Assembly (NCBI GenBank): GCA_903860085.1
Contig: CAIOPD010000016.1
Coordinates: forward strand, 1-11,763
Length of the DNA: 11,763 nt
Direction: 5' to 3'
DNA from: an uncultured Pseudomonadota bacterium
GTDB taxonomy: Bacteria > Pseudomonadota > Gammaproteobacteria > Burkholderiales > Methylophilaceae
A program made the position numbers and the translations under genes. The notes below the pieces were generated by a model, which had not been told where the DNA came from, made no database searches, and saw nothing but the letters and a program-made list of their open reading frames with translations. Positions 1 through 6,438 of the stretch are shown here, piece by piece (the stretch's first letter is position 1; every line of letters starts with the position of its first letter).

Positions 1-762
1 ATTGTAATCGTCGGAACTACTGGTGAATCGCCTACCGTTGACTTTGATGAGCATTGTTTGTTAATCAAAACTGCGGTCAGTCAGGTGAATGGTCGTATCC
101 CAGTGATTGCTGGTACTGGTGCCAACTCTACAAAAGAAGCTATTTTTCTGACTAAAAAAGCTAAAGAGCTCGGCGTTGATGCGTGTCTACTAGTGGCCCC
201 TTATTACAACAAGCCGACGCAAGAAGGCCTGTTCCAACACTTCACTGCAGTAGCGGATGCGGTCAATATTCCACAAATACTTTACAACGTGCCTGGCCGT
301 ACCGCGTGCGATATCAGTAATGATACGACCGTGCGATTGGCGGCACATCCAAACATTGTCGGTATTAAAGATGCTACGGGTGGCATTGAACGCGGTACGG
401 ATTTATTGCTACGTGCACCTGCAGACTTTGCTGTTTACAGTGGCGATGATGCAACAGCGCTCTCCTTAATGCTTTTAGGTGGGAAAGGTGTCATCTCAGT
501 GACCGCAAATGTCGTACCAAAATTAATGCATGAAATGTGTGTAGCTGCGATTGCTGGCGATGTAACAGTGGCACGTAACATCAATGCAAAAATATTTGCT
601 TTACATCAGAAATTATTTGTTGAGGCTAATCCGATTCCTGTGAAATGGGTGTTGGCGCAAATGGGTTTAATTAAAACAGGCATTCGGTTGCCATTAGTGA
701 ATTTGTCGGCGCAATATGTTGATGTTCTGCGTGCTGCCTGTAAATTCGCACATATTTTATAA
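1..762 (+). CDS. dapA: 4-hydroxy-tetrahydrodipicolinate synthase, 5' truncated by window
   Basis: Cytoplasmic enzyme that condenses pyruvate with L-aspartate semialdehyde, the first committed step of the diaminopimelate/lysine pathway feeding peptidoglycan. The reading frame is open from base 1 and gives 253 residues before TAA. The window begins at the GTTGES motif (Thr-Thr of the proton relay, window residues 6-7). The YNVPGRT motif supplies the active-site Tyr (residue 95) and the carboxylate-binding Arg (100). GIKDATG carries the Schiff-base Lys (123, bases 367-369). Adding 38 brings these to Thr44/Thr45, Tyr133, Arg138 and Lys161 of the E. coli enzyme, so about 38 residues are missing upstream and the full protein would be near 291 residues, the family norm. 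The TTG at 58 is internal and not the start. It lies 45 bases before bamC, the same dapA-bamC order as in E. coli. Confidence 0.97.
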   Translation: MVIVGTTGESPTVDFDEHCLLIKTAVSQVNGRIPVIAGTGANSTKEAIFLTKKAKELGVDACLLVAPYYNKPTQEGLFQHFTAVADAVNIPQILYNVPGRTACDISNDTTVRLAAHPNIVGIKDATGGIERGTDLLLRAPADFAVYSGDDATALSLMLLGGKGVISVTANVVPKLMHEMCVAAIAGDVTVARNINAKIFALHQKLFVEANPIPVKWVLAQMGLIKTGIRLPLVNLSAQYVDVLRAACKFAHIL

Positions 763-807
763 TTGTAAATTGCACGTCAATTTCGCATATTTTTCTAAGA
801 GGTCTGA

Positions 808-2100
808 ATGAAACAAATCAACAATAAGCCAGCTAAAATTAAGCGTGCGGGCATACAAAGAACAGCAATTTACTTGTTGCTTCTAGCTGGGTTAAGCGCT
901 TGCGATTCTATTCCTTTTATTAATAACACGCCGGACTATAAAACGGCTGGTCGCGCACGTCCGCTAGAAGTGCCTCCAGATTTAACAGCCAGTCCAACCA
1001 GTGACACCTATTCGATTCCAGGTAGCACCAGTTATTCAACCTATAGCCAAGCGCAAGAAGGACAAGAAGCCACGGTTGAAAAAGTATTAGCAAGCCCAGA
1101 GGGCGTGCGCTTAGAAAAGGCTGGCGGCCAACGTTGGCTAGTGGTGAATGCCCCCGCAGAAAAAATATGGCCAGTAATCCGTGATTTTTGGACAGACATG
1201 GGCTTTGCGGTGCGTGTTGAAAATTCACAGTTAGGGATTATGGAAACCGAGTGGATTGACTCTGAAGCCATTGCAAAGAAAGATGCGGGTAATTTAGGTG
1301 ATAAATTTGATAAGTGGTTAGATAAGTTATCTGGTTTCGCTGATAAGAAAAAATTCCGCACACGGTTAGATCGCGGAAATGATGCAAATACGACGGAAAT
1401 TTATATGACACACCGTTCAGTTTCTGGTGCGCCCGATGATGGTAAAAATCGTGTCAGGACAAACATAGGTGAAATTGAAACGGGCTACAGGGCAGATGCA
1501 AAAACTGCAAAAGAAGCCGATGCTCAAGATGTTGAGTTGGATACTGAGTTATTACGTCGGTTGATGGTGAAGTTAGGTGTAGAAGAGCAAAAATCTAAAT
1601 CTATAGTAGCCTCGGCTTCCAACTTAAAGCGTGTTGAAGTAATTAAAGAAGCTGACGGAAGCGCAACCTTGTTATTAAATGATCCATTTGATCGCGCATG
1701 GCGCCGTGTGGGTTTAGCTTTAGATCGCGTTGGATTTGTGATTGAAGATAAAGACCGTTCAAATGGTATTTTCTTTGTGCGTTATGCGGATGTGGATATT
1801 GATGACACGCCTAAGAAAAAGAAAGGGATGTTGGAAAGCTTGAAATTCTGGGGTAACGACGATAAAAAAGAAGTGGCTGCAGAACCGAAAGCTGACGAAA
1901 AAAGCATGGTGGATAAGTTGAAATTCTGGGGTACGGATGACAAGAAAAAAACCAACCCAGAAAAACAATACCGTGTAAAAGTTTCTGATAGTGGTAAAGA
2001 AAATAGCACGGCTGTAGCCGTGGTTGATAAAGAAGGTAACCGCGTCAAGACGACTACTGCTAATCGCATCGTGGCCTTGATGTACGAGCAGTTAAAATAA
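808..2100 (+). CDS. bamC: Outer membrane assembly lipoprotein BamC
   Basis: Lipoprotein of the BAM complex, which inserts beta-barrel proteins into the outer membrane. The N-terminus is a lipoprotein signal: basic residues, a leucine-rich core, then lipobox L-S-A-C with the lipidated Cys at residue 32. It is followed by a Pro/Ser/Thr-rich unstructured stretch (about 33-85) that in E. coli BamC contacts BamD. Two helix-grip-like regions follow (about 90-240 and 270-430); the second ends in a typical YRVKVSD...NRIVALMYEQLK segment. ATG at 808 is preceded by AAGAGG (797-802), a good ribosome-binding site. At 430 residues it is longer than E. coli BamC (about 344). Part of the excess is a charged insert at about residues 336-385 holding two copies of LKFWGxDDKK. 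The position after dapA supports the assignment. Confidence 0.93.
   Translation: MKQINNKPAKIKRAGIQRTAIYLLLLAGLSACDSIPFINNTPDYKTAGRARPLEVPPDLTASPTSDTYSIPGSTSYSTYSQAQEGQEATVEKVLASPEGVRLEKAGGQRWLVVNAPAEKIWPVIRDFWTDMGFAVRVENSQLGIMETEWIDSEAIAKKDAGNLGDKFDKWLDKLSGFADKKKFRTRLDRGNDANTTEIYMTHRSVSGAPDDGKNRVRTNIGEIETGYRADAKTAKEADAQDVELDTELLRRLMVKLGVEEQKSKSIVASASNLKRVEVIKEADGSATLLLNDPFDRAWRRVGLALDRVGFVIEDKDRSNGIFFVRYADVDIDDTPKKKKGMLESLKFWGNDDKKEVAAEPKADEKSMVDKLKFWGTDDKKKTNPEKQYRVKVSDSGKENSTAVAVVDKEGNRVKTTTANRIVALMYEQLK
1840..1933 (+). repeat. Internal direct repeat in bamC (LKFWG module)
   Basis: Sixteen identical bases (TTGAAATTCTGGGGTA) occur at 1840-1855 and 1918-1933, a 78-base or 26-codon period. 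They encode LKFWG at residues 345-349 and 371-375, each followed by x-D-D-K-K. The repeat lies in a lysine/acid-rich insert of the C-terminal domain and keeps frame. Likely origin is an in-frame tandem duplication that has since diverged between the copies. Confidence 0.85.
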
Positions 2101-2124
2101 AGCAGTTCGCTTAGGATTTAAAGT

Positions 2125-2898
2125 ATGCGTTTTTCCTCACTAGGGAGTGGCAGTGCTGGCAACTCCCTAGTGGTCGAAGTTAAAAACACTAGAGTCATGC
2201 TCGATTGTGGCTTTAGTATAAAAGAAACATTAACGCGCCTATCTCGCCTTCAGCTAGCACCGAGTGACCTAGCTGGAATCGTTATTACTCATGAGCATGA
2301 CGACCATGCAGGCGGGGCTTTCAAACTAGCTGCTAAGTACAATATTCCAGTGTGGTTGACTTATGGCACACTGAAAATGGTCGCTCGCTACATGCCAAGT
2401 CAGCATAATCTTCAGTTAAATGTGATTGATAGTCATCAAATGTTCTTGATTGATGACATTCAAGTGCAGCCATATCCAGTACCCCATGATGCGCGCGAAC
2501 CCATACAATGTGTTTTTTCTGACGGTAATCATCGGTTAGGAGTGTTGACCGATGTTGGCCGTAGTACACCGCATATTGAAGAGCGCTTAAGTGGCTGTCA
2601 TGCGCTAGTGCTGGAGTGCAATCATGATGAAGCAATGTTGCAGTCTGGGCCTTATAGCTGGGCCCTTAAGCAGCGTGTTGGTGGCGATTTGGGGCATTTG
2701 GATAACGAGGATTCTGCAGACTTACTATCCAAGCTAGATAATAGTCAGTTACAACATCTTGTGGCTGCGCATTTAAGCGCTAAAAATAATACTGCGCCTT
2801 TAGCTAGAGCGGCTTTGGCTAAAGTATTAGGTTGTGAACCTGAGTGGATTGGGGTGGCTGACCAACTGTTGGGTTTTGATTGGCGTACGATTAGTTAA
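2125..2898 (+). CDS. MBL-fold metallohydrolase (YycJ/WalJ-like)
   Basis: Cytoplasmic metallo-beta-lactamase-fold hydrolase of 257 residues with no signal peptide. It opens with the LGSGSxGNS motif of the YycJ/WalJ group. Metal ligands appear in order: THEHDDH (His56, His58, Asp60, His61), His121 in VPHDA, Asp143 in LTDVG and His216 in AAHLS; LECNHD (164-168) and His191 are further conserved-looking elements. In Bacillus the family is linked to DNA-end processing and cell-wall stress, but substrate and role in proteobacteria are unclear, so no symbol is given. ATG 2125 has AGGA at 2113-2116 and starts 24 bases after bamC, so it is probably co-transcribed with dapA-bamC. A perfect inverted repeat lies within codons 5-16. 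Transcription should end at the hairpin at 2953-2979. Confidence 0.88.
   Translation: MRFSSLGSGSAGNSLVVEVKNTRVMLDCGFSIKETLTRLSRLQLAPSDLAGIVITHEHDDHAGGAFKLAAKYNIPVWLTYGTLKMVARYMPSQHNLQLNVIDSHQMFLIDDIQVQPYPVPHDAREPIQCVFSDGNHRLGVLTDVGRSTPHIEERLSGCHALVLECNHDEAMLQSGPYSWALKQRVGGDLGHLDNEDSADLLSKLDNSQLQHLVAAHLSAKNNTAPLARAALAKVLGCEPEWIGVADQLLGFDWRTIS
2138..2172. repeat. Perfect 11-bp inverted repeat just inside the MBL gene
   Basis: CACTAGGGAGT (2138-2148) and ACTCCCTAGTG (2162-2172) are exact reverse complements separated by 13 bases. In mRNA they would form a hairpin beginning about 13 bases after the A of the start codon, within the region covered by an initiating ribosome. The bases encode the conserved SLGSGSAGNSLV motif, so part of the symmetry may come from coding constraint. 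No U-tract follows, which argues against an intrinsic terminator. Confidence 0.75.
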
Positions 2899-2952
2899 AC
2901 TCGGTACATCGATTTAGCCCTACAAAAAATCAAAGCTAAGCTTTGTATATAA

Positions 2953-2979
2953 AAAAAGCCGACTAAAAGTCGGCTTTTT
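2953..2979. terminator. Bidirectional intrinsic terminator between MBL gene and small lipoprotein
   Basis: AAAAAGCCGAC (2953-2963) pairs perfectly with GTCGGCTTTTT (2969-2979) around a 5-base loop. The A/T flanks give a U-tract on both strands, so it can end the plus-strand dapA-bamC-MBL transcript and the minus-strand lipoprotein transcript. A smaller CAAAG/CTTTG hairpin (2931-2945) lies just before it. Confidence 0.9.
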
Positions 2980-3001
2980 AATACTACTTGCTAAATACTA
3001 A

Positions 3002-3190
3002 TTATTTAGCAGCTTCTGGAGCAGCAGCAGGTGCAGCAGCATCAGCAGCTGGAGCAGCTTCTGGAGCAGCAGCAGGAGCAGCAGCTTCAGCAGCAGGAGC
3101 AGCTTCAACAGCAGGAGCAGCTTCTTCTTTTTTACCACAAGCAGTTAAAGCAAGAGCTAACAATGCAGCTAATAGGATTGAACGTGTCAT
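3002..3190 (-). CDS. Small Ala/Pro/Glu-rich lipoprotein
   Basis: A 62-residue predicted lipoprotein. Residues 1-17 are a short signal peptide (Thr-Arg, then a Leu/Ala core) ending in lipobox L-T-A-C, with the lipidated Cys at 18 followed by GKKEE. After that there is only Ala, Pro and Glu/Asp with one Val and a C-terminal Lys: no fold is predicted, and an extended tether or periplasmic spacer is possible. The start is supported by AAGGA six bases upstream of ATG (minus strand, about 3197-3201). The mature part is encoded by a 45-base tandem repeat. It is monocistronic, flanked by the 2953-2979 terminator downstream and a 230-base AT-rich gap upstream. Lipid anchoring is well supported; function is unknown. 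It resembles the many small AP-rich lipoproteins of betaproteobacteria. Confidence 0.78.
   Translation of the reverse strand: MTRSILLAALLALALTACGKKEEAAPAVEAAPAAEAAAPAAAPEAAPAADAAAPAAAPEAAK
3009..3098. repeat. 45-base tandem repeat in the lipoprotein gene
   Basis: Unit 1 (3009-3053) and unit 2 (3054-3098) differ at only 3 of 45 positions; the first 23 bases are identical. A degenerate partial third unit starts at 3099 (GCAGCTTC...). Each unit encodes 15 residues of the pattern (E/D)AAAPAAAPEAA-type sequence, so copy-number change would keep frame. The GCA/CAG-rich composition also leaves opposite-strand frames open by chance. Confidence 0.85.
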
Positions 3191-3260
3191 TTTATTTCCT
3201 TAAGGGTTTGGTACTAGTTAAAAAGTTTTTTCGATAACAACTATTTAGATTGAACTAAAA

Positions 3261-3289
3261 ACTATATCGAGTGGTGCAAATTTTACCAG
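3261..3289 (-). promoter_or_regulatory. Possible sigma70 promoter for the small lipoprotein
   Basis: Read on the minus strand, TATAGT (3261-3266, 5 of 6 consensus bases) is preceded by a 17-base spacer and a weak -35 CTGGTA (3284-3289). It would start transcription about 65 bases before the lipoprotein ATG. The AT-rich surroundings make chance matches easy. Confidence 0.3.
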
Positions 3290-3297
3290 TTATTAGG

Positions 3298-3323
3298 AAA
3301 AAAACCAGTATATTTGAATGGTT
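3298..3323 (-). terminator. Weak possible terminator after the RoxA-like gene
   Basis: On the minus strand AACCA (3323-3319) can pair with TGGTT (3307-3303) across an 11-base loop and is followed by a T-run (3302-3298). An alternative 6-bp stem AATGGT/ACCATT occupies 3317-3331. Both are short and AT-rich. The rest of 3191-3420 holds poly-A/T runs and no gene that I can support. Confidence 0.3.
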
Positions 3324-3420
3324 ATACCATTAAAAATACAAAAAATTCCTTTTTTTGCTTAAAACAAACGTCGCATCCACGGTTTTTCGTTCATTGTGAC
3401 GCTGTCATTACAGTTTCCAC

Positions 3421-4641
3421 TTAAAAATTAAAGTTTTTTGGTATGCCAAGTTGTAAGTAGCCAGCTAAATACCAAGTATGCAGTTGTCGTATAAATGACT
3501 CATTATTAATAATAGTCGCGGAAAACTCGCTAGCGGCTAATTGTCGATTATCAGCCAGCATTTTAAGCACATTGGCTACATCCCCTGAGAACTCTGTCAT
3601 CTCACCGTTGATAAAAAATTGGCACAATTCGTTTTCACAAGAAAAGAGCATCTGGGTTTTAAAATCTAAGGCGACGCCTATTTTTGCTAACTTTTCAGAA
3701 AATGTAAGCATTGAGGTTTTTTTATTAGCATCAAATACAACATCGGCTTTCGGGTCGGATAGGTAAGTGCCTAGAAATTCAGTCACCATGGACGCTGTCC
3801 ATTGAATTTTGTTTAGATTAGCGCTGACTTTAGAGACCATGCTATTAGAAATTTCAGCGGGATGAGATTGCAACCGCAAATCTGCATCTTGGTAGATGCC
3901 CTCCAAAACCATTTGGTCTTGATTGAGTTTATCCTGCAGAAAACCTAAGAATTCTGTAGCCAATTCTTGGTTTTTAGGCGCACGAAAACCAATTGAGTAA
4001 GTCATGCAATCAATGACGCCATCAGAAACCGCAATACCCCAATGGGCAAGGTGTGGTGGCAAGTAGAGCATATCACCAGCTTCTAAAAGCCATTCTTGTG
4101 CGGTATCAAAGTTCTTTAAAATTCGTAATGGTGCGCCTTCAACTAAGCTTAAGTCTGATTGCTCACTTATGCGCCATAGTCGCTTGCCCTGACCTTGCAG
4201 TAGGAATACGTCGTAACTGTCAAAGTGTGGTCCGACACCCCCGCCATTGGGTGCGTAACTGACCATGAGGTCATCAAGCCTTGCGTGTGGAATAAAGTTA
4301 AATTGTTGCAATAGTTGCATCGCTTCGGGCATATAGTGATTCACACTTTGCACAAGTAATGTCCAGTTATTGTCAGTCGTTGGTTTTTCTGGAAGATTCG
4401 CAAAATCATCCTCAGTAAAAGGGCCATGACTGGCCACCCATTTTCCCTTAATGTACTGGACAATACGCGACTGCACATCTTCTTCGCAAGCTAGGCCAGC
4501 TAGTTCGTCAGGACTTAATAATCCTTTAAATCCCGGAATGGCTTGCTTAATTAATAAAGGTTTTTTTTGCCAAAATTCAGCTAAAAATTGTGTAGGCGTA
4601 ATGCCACCAAGTATTTGTAGGGTTTGATGATGTTTTGTCAT
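3421..4641 (-). CDS. roxA: JmjC/cupin ribosomal oxygenase, RoxA/YcfD family
   Basis: Fe(II)/2-oxoglutarate oxygenase. The E. coli homologue hydroxylates an arginine of ribosomal protein L16. The JmjC/cupin core is clear: GGGVGPHFDSYDVFLLQG contains the iron ligands His139 and Asp141, and LPPHLAHWG gives the third, His200. Arg154 in GKRLWRIS sits 15 residues after the first His, matching the spacing of the 2-oxoglutarate-binding Arg140 of YcfD. SYSIGFRAP ends the core. The remaining 190 or so residues correspond to the dimerisation helices and winged-helix region. Length 406 against 373 in E. coli. ATG at 4641-4639 has no good Shine-Dalgarno. The gene is divergent from pyrD across 137 bases. 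The L16 substrate is inferred from family membership only. Confidence 0.87.
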   Translation of the reverse strand: MTKHHQTLQILGGITPTQFLAEFWQKKPLLIKQAIPGFKGLLSPDELAGLACEEDVQSRIVQYIKGKWVASHGPFTEDDFANLPEKPTTDNNWTLLVQSVNHYMPEAMQLLQQFNFIPHARLDDLMVSYAPNGGGVGPHFDSYDVFLLQGQGKRLWRISEQSDLSLVEGAPLRILKNFDTAQEWLLEAGDMLYLPPHLAHWGIAVSDGVIDCMTYSIGFRAPKNQELATEFLGFLQDKLNQDQMVLEGIYQDADLRLQSHPAEISNSMVSKVSANLNKIQWTASMVTEFLGTYLSDPKADVVFDANKKTSMLTFSEKLAKIGVALDFKTQMLFSCENELCQFFINGEMTEFSGDVANVLKMLADNRQLAASEFSATIINNESFIRQLHTWYLAGYLQLGIPKNFNF

Positions 4642-4778
4642 GATTTTGTTAGCAATAAATGCACTTAATGATTATGCCATTGCTTGCTATCGCTATGGTA
4701 AATAAGCCACATTTATATTGCTTACGATCGTGTTCGATTGCAACAACGGTCACGTGCTTTTTGCAGTAAAATCGCAGT

Positions 4779-5795
4779 ATGGATATTTACACACTTGCAA
4801 AACCTCTGTTATTTCAGCTTGATGCTGAAGTCGCCCATGATTTGACTTTGAAAGGCTTAAAGTTTGCGCAGAAGGCGGGTCTGCTCCACCTGTATCCATC
4901 GCCGATTATTTGCGAGTCTAGAACCGTGATGGGCATTACCTTTCCCAATGCAGTAGGTTTGGCAGCAGGACTAGATAAAAATGGTGCTGTTATTGATGGT
5001 ATGGCTTCGCTAGGCTTTGGTTTTATTGAAATAGGTACTATTACGCCAAGACCGCAGCCTGGCAACCCTAAGCCTCGTTTATTTCGAGTAAAGCAGGCGC
5101 AAGGAATTATTAACCGCTTTGGGTTTAATAATTTAGGGGTGGATTACTTAATTGCAAACGTAAAGGCTGCTCAATATAAGGGCGTACTTGGCATTAATAT
5201 CGGCAAAAACTTTGATACCCCTATGGAAAATGCGGTCGATGATTACTTGATTTGCATGCAAAAGGTCTACGCCCATGCGACCTATATCACGGTCAATATT
5301 TCCTCCCCTAACACCAAGAATTTACGTGCGTTACAAGAAAAAACAGCCTTGTCACAACTGCTACTGAAGCTAAAAGCCGAGCAGACTAAATTGGCTGACC
5401 AGCATGGCCGCTATGTGCCCATTACTTTAAAAATAGCACCGGACTTGGCGCTTGAGCAAGTCAATGAAATTGCAGACTTACTGCTGGAACATCAAATAGA
5501 TGGAGTTATTGCTACCAATACGACCTTGTCGCGTGAACCGGTTGAGGGCATGGAGCATGCAAACGAAAGCGGTGGTTTGTCTGGTGCGCCGGTGCGAGAT
5601 AAGTCAACGCTAGTCATTTCGCAGTTATCAAAACGCTTACAGGGCGCTTTGCCTATTATCGGCGTTGGTGGGATTTTAACTGGTGCGGATGCTGTTGAAA
5701 AAATAGCCGCTGGTGCCTCTTTGGTGCAGGTTTATAGTGGATTGATTTATAAAGGCCCGCAGTTAGTCCGCGATATTTGCAAATCATTAGGTTAG
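4779..5795 (+). CDS. pyrD: Dihydroorotate dehydrogenase (quinone), class 2
   Basis: Oxidises dihydroorotate to orotate in pyrimidine synthesis and passes electrons through FMN to membrane quinone. The N-terminus (DIYTLAKPLLFQLDAEVAHDL) is the amphipathic helical region that docks class 2 enzymes on the inner membrane. Then come GLAAGLDKNG (60-69, FMN/substrate site), EIGTITPRPQPGNPKPRLFR (84-103), INRFGFNN (111-118) and NISSPNT with the catalytic-base Ser175, the same number as in E. coli. VIATNTT and GVGGI...GADAVEKIAAGASLVQVYSG bind the FMN phosphate. At 338 residues it is full length (E. coli 336). No clear Shine-Dalgarno precedes ATG 4779. A TAAAAT hexamer at 4767-4772 is placed where a -10 would give a leaderless or nearly leaderless message. 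Confidence 0.97.
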   Translation: MDIYTLAKPLLFQLDAEVAHDLTLKGLKFAQKAGLLHLYPSPIICESRTVMGITFPNAVGLAAGLDKNGAVIDGMASLGFGFIEIGTITPRPQPGNPKPRLFRVKQAQGIINRFGFNNLGVDYLIANVKAAQYKGVLGINIGKNFDTPMENAVDDYLICMQKVYAHATYITVNISSPNTKNLRALQEKTALSQLLLKLKAEQTKLADQHGRYVPITLKIAPDLALEQVNEIADLLLEHQIDGVIATNTTLSREPVEGMEHANESGGLSGAPVRDKSTLVISQLSKRLQGALPIIGVGGILTGADAVEKIAAGASLVQVYSGLIYKGPQLVRDICKSLG

Positions 5796-5797
5796 CT

Positions 5798-6403
5798 GTG
5801 CGCCCCGTACTTTATTCCTACCGCCGTTGTCCCTATGCGATGCGTGCACGCATGGCGCTGAAATATGCGGGTATCGCCGTTGATGTACATGAAATTAAAC
5901 TAAGTGCAAAACCTAGCGAGTTGCTTGCTGTTTCGCCTAAAGGCACCGTGCCGGTACTGGTGCTTCAAGATCAGACTACTTCTAAACAGCAAGTGCTAGA
6001 GCAAAGCTTGGATATCATGCACTGGGCTTTGCAACAACAAGATGAAGATGGTTGGTTGACTGCAGATAAACAATTGGCACAACAGTTGATAGCTGAAAAC
6101 GACACCAGCTTTAAGCAAGCGTTGGATAGGTATAAGTATGCAATTCGCTTTCCTGAAGAGTCTTCCTTGACGTATAGAGCGCAGGCAGAAGTGTTTTTAT
6201 ATAAGCTAGAGCTTCAATTATCGCAGTCAAAATTTTTGCTATCAGACCAACTCAGTTTGGCCGATGTTGCAATATTTCCGTTTGTACGCCAATTTTCAGG
6301 AGTAGATAGTCAATGGTTTGAACATGCAGCTTACCCAAAAGTAAGGGCTTGGCTAAGTAATTTAGTTGCGTCAGCTTTGTTTGTCAGTGTCATGCAAAAG
6401 TGA
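5798..6403 (+). CDS. Glutathione S-transferase-like protein
   Basis: A 201-residue soluble protein with the two-domain GST layout. The N-terminal thioredoxin-like domain holds RRCPYAMRARMALKYAG (Cys11), the cis-Pro motif SPKGTVPVL (Pro52) and EQS (68-70), which normally binds the gamma-glutamyl group. The helical C-terminal domain includes LSLADVAIFPFVRQF with the helix N-cap Asp156. I place the start at GTG 5798, two bases after the pyrD stop, because RPVLYSYRRCPY then begins at the usual distance from the first strand; TTAGG at 5787-5791 may serve as ribosome-binding site. An in-frame TTG at 5777 lies inside pyrD and would add seven residues of less typical sequence. It is probably translationally coupled to pyrD. 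The substrate is unknown; a Cys in the CPYxxR position also suits thiol-transfer or glutaredoxin-2-like chemistry. Confidence 0.83.
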   Translation: MRPVLYSYRRCPYAMRARMALKYAGIAVDVHEIKLSAKPSELLAVSPKGTVPVLVLQDQTTSKQQVLEQSLDIMHWALQQQDEDGWLTADKQLAQQLIAENDTSFKQALDRYKYAIRFPEESSLTYRAQAEVFLYKLELQLSQSKFLLSDQLSLADVAIFPFVRQFSGVDSQWFEHAAYPKVRAWLSNLVASALFVSVMQK

Positions 6404-6404
6404 C

Positions 6405-6438
6405 CATAATAAAAGGCGCAAAAGCGCCTTTTATTATG
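6405..6438. terminator. Bidirectional terminator between GST gene and clpA
   Basis: A perfect 15-bp stem, CATAATAAAAGGCGC (6405-6419) with GCGCCTTTTATTATG (6424-6438), closed by an AAAA loop. It starts one base after the GST stop codon, and the clpA stop codon (6434-6436) lies in the right arm. The A/T-rich stem base gives U-rich ends on both strands, so it should serve both converging genes. Confidence 0.9.

Noticed and set aside
767..783. AAATTG/CAATTT hairpin between dapA and bamC followed by a T-rich stretch
   Set aside because: A 6-bp stem almost entirely A/T is too weak for a terminator, and the dapA-bamC pair is normally co-transcribed.
920..1361. Two overlapping minus-strand open frames opposite bamC
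   Set aside because: bamC has a clear lipobox, start and family match on the plus strand; the antisense frames have no recognisable motifs and no ribosome-binding site.
2931..2945. CAAAGCT-A-AGCTTTG symmetrical element before the 2953 terminator
   Set aside because: It can fold only as a 5-bp stem with no T-run directly after it; the adjacent GC-richer hairpin explains termination.
3009..3116. Repeat array considered as a possible CRISPR
   Set aside because: The units are contiguous with no unique spacers, are in frame with a lipoprotein and are made of Ala/Pro codons.
2988..3237. Two plus-strand open frames (one Ala/Gly-rich, one Gln-rich) over the small lipoprotein gene
   Set aside because: They arise from reading the GCA/CAG tandem repeat in other frames. 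Neither has a ribosome-binding site or a signal peptide, while the minus-strand frame has both an AAGGA site and a lipobox.
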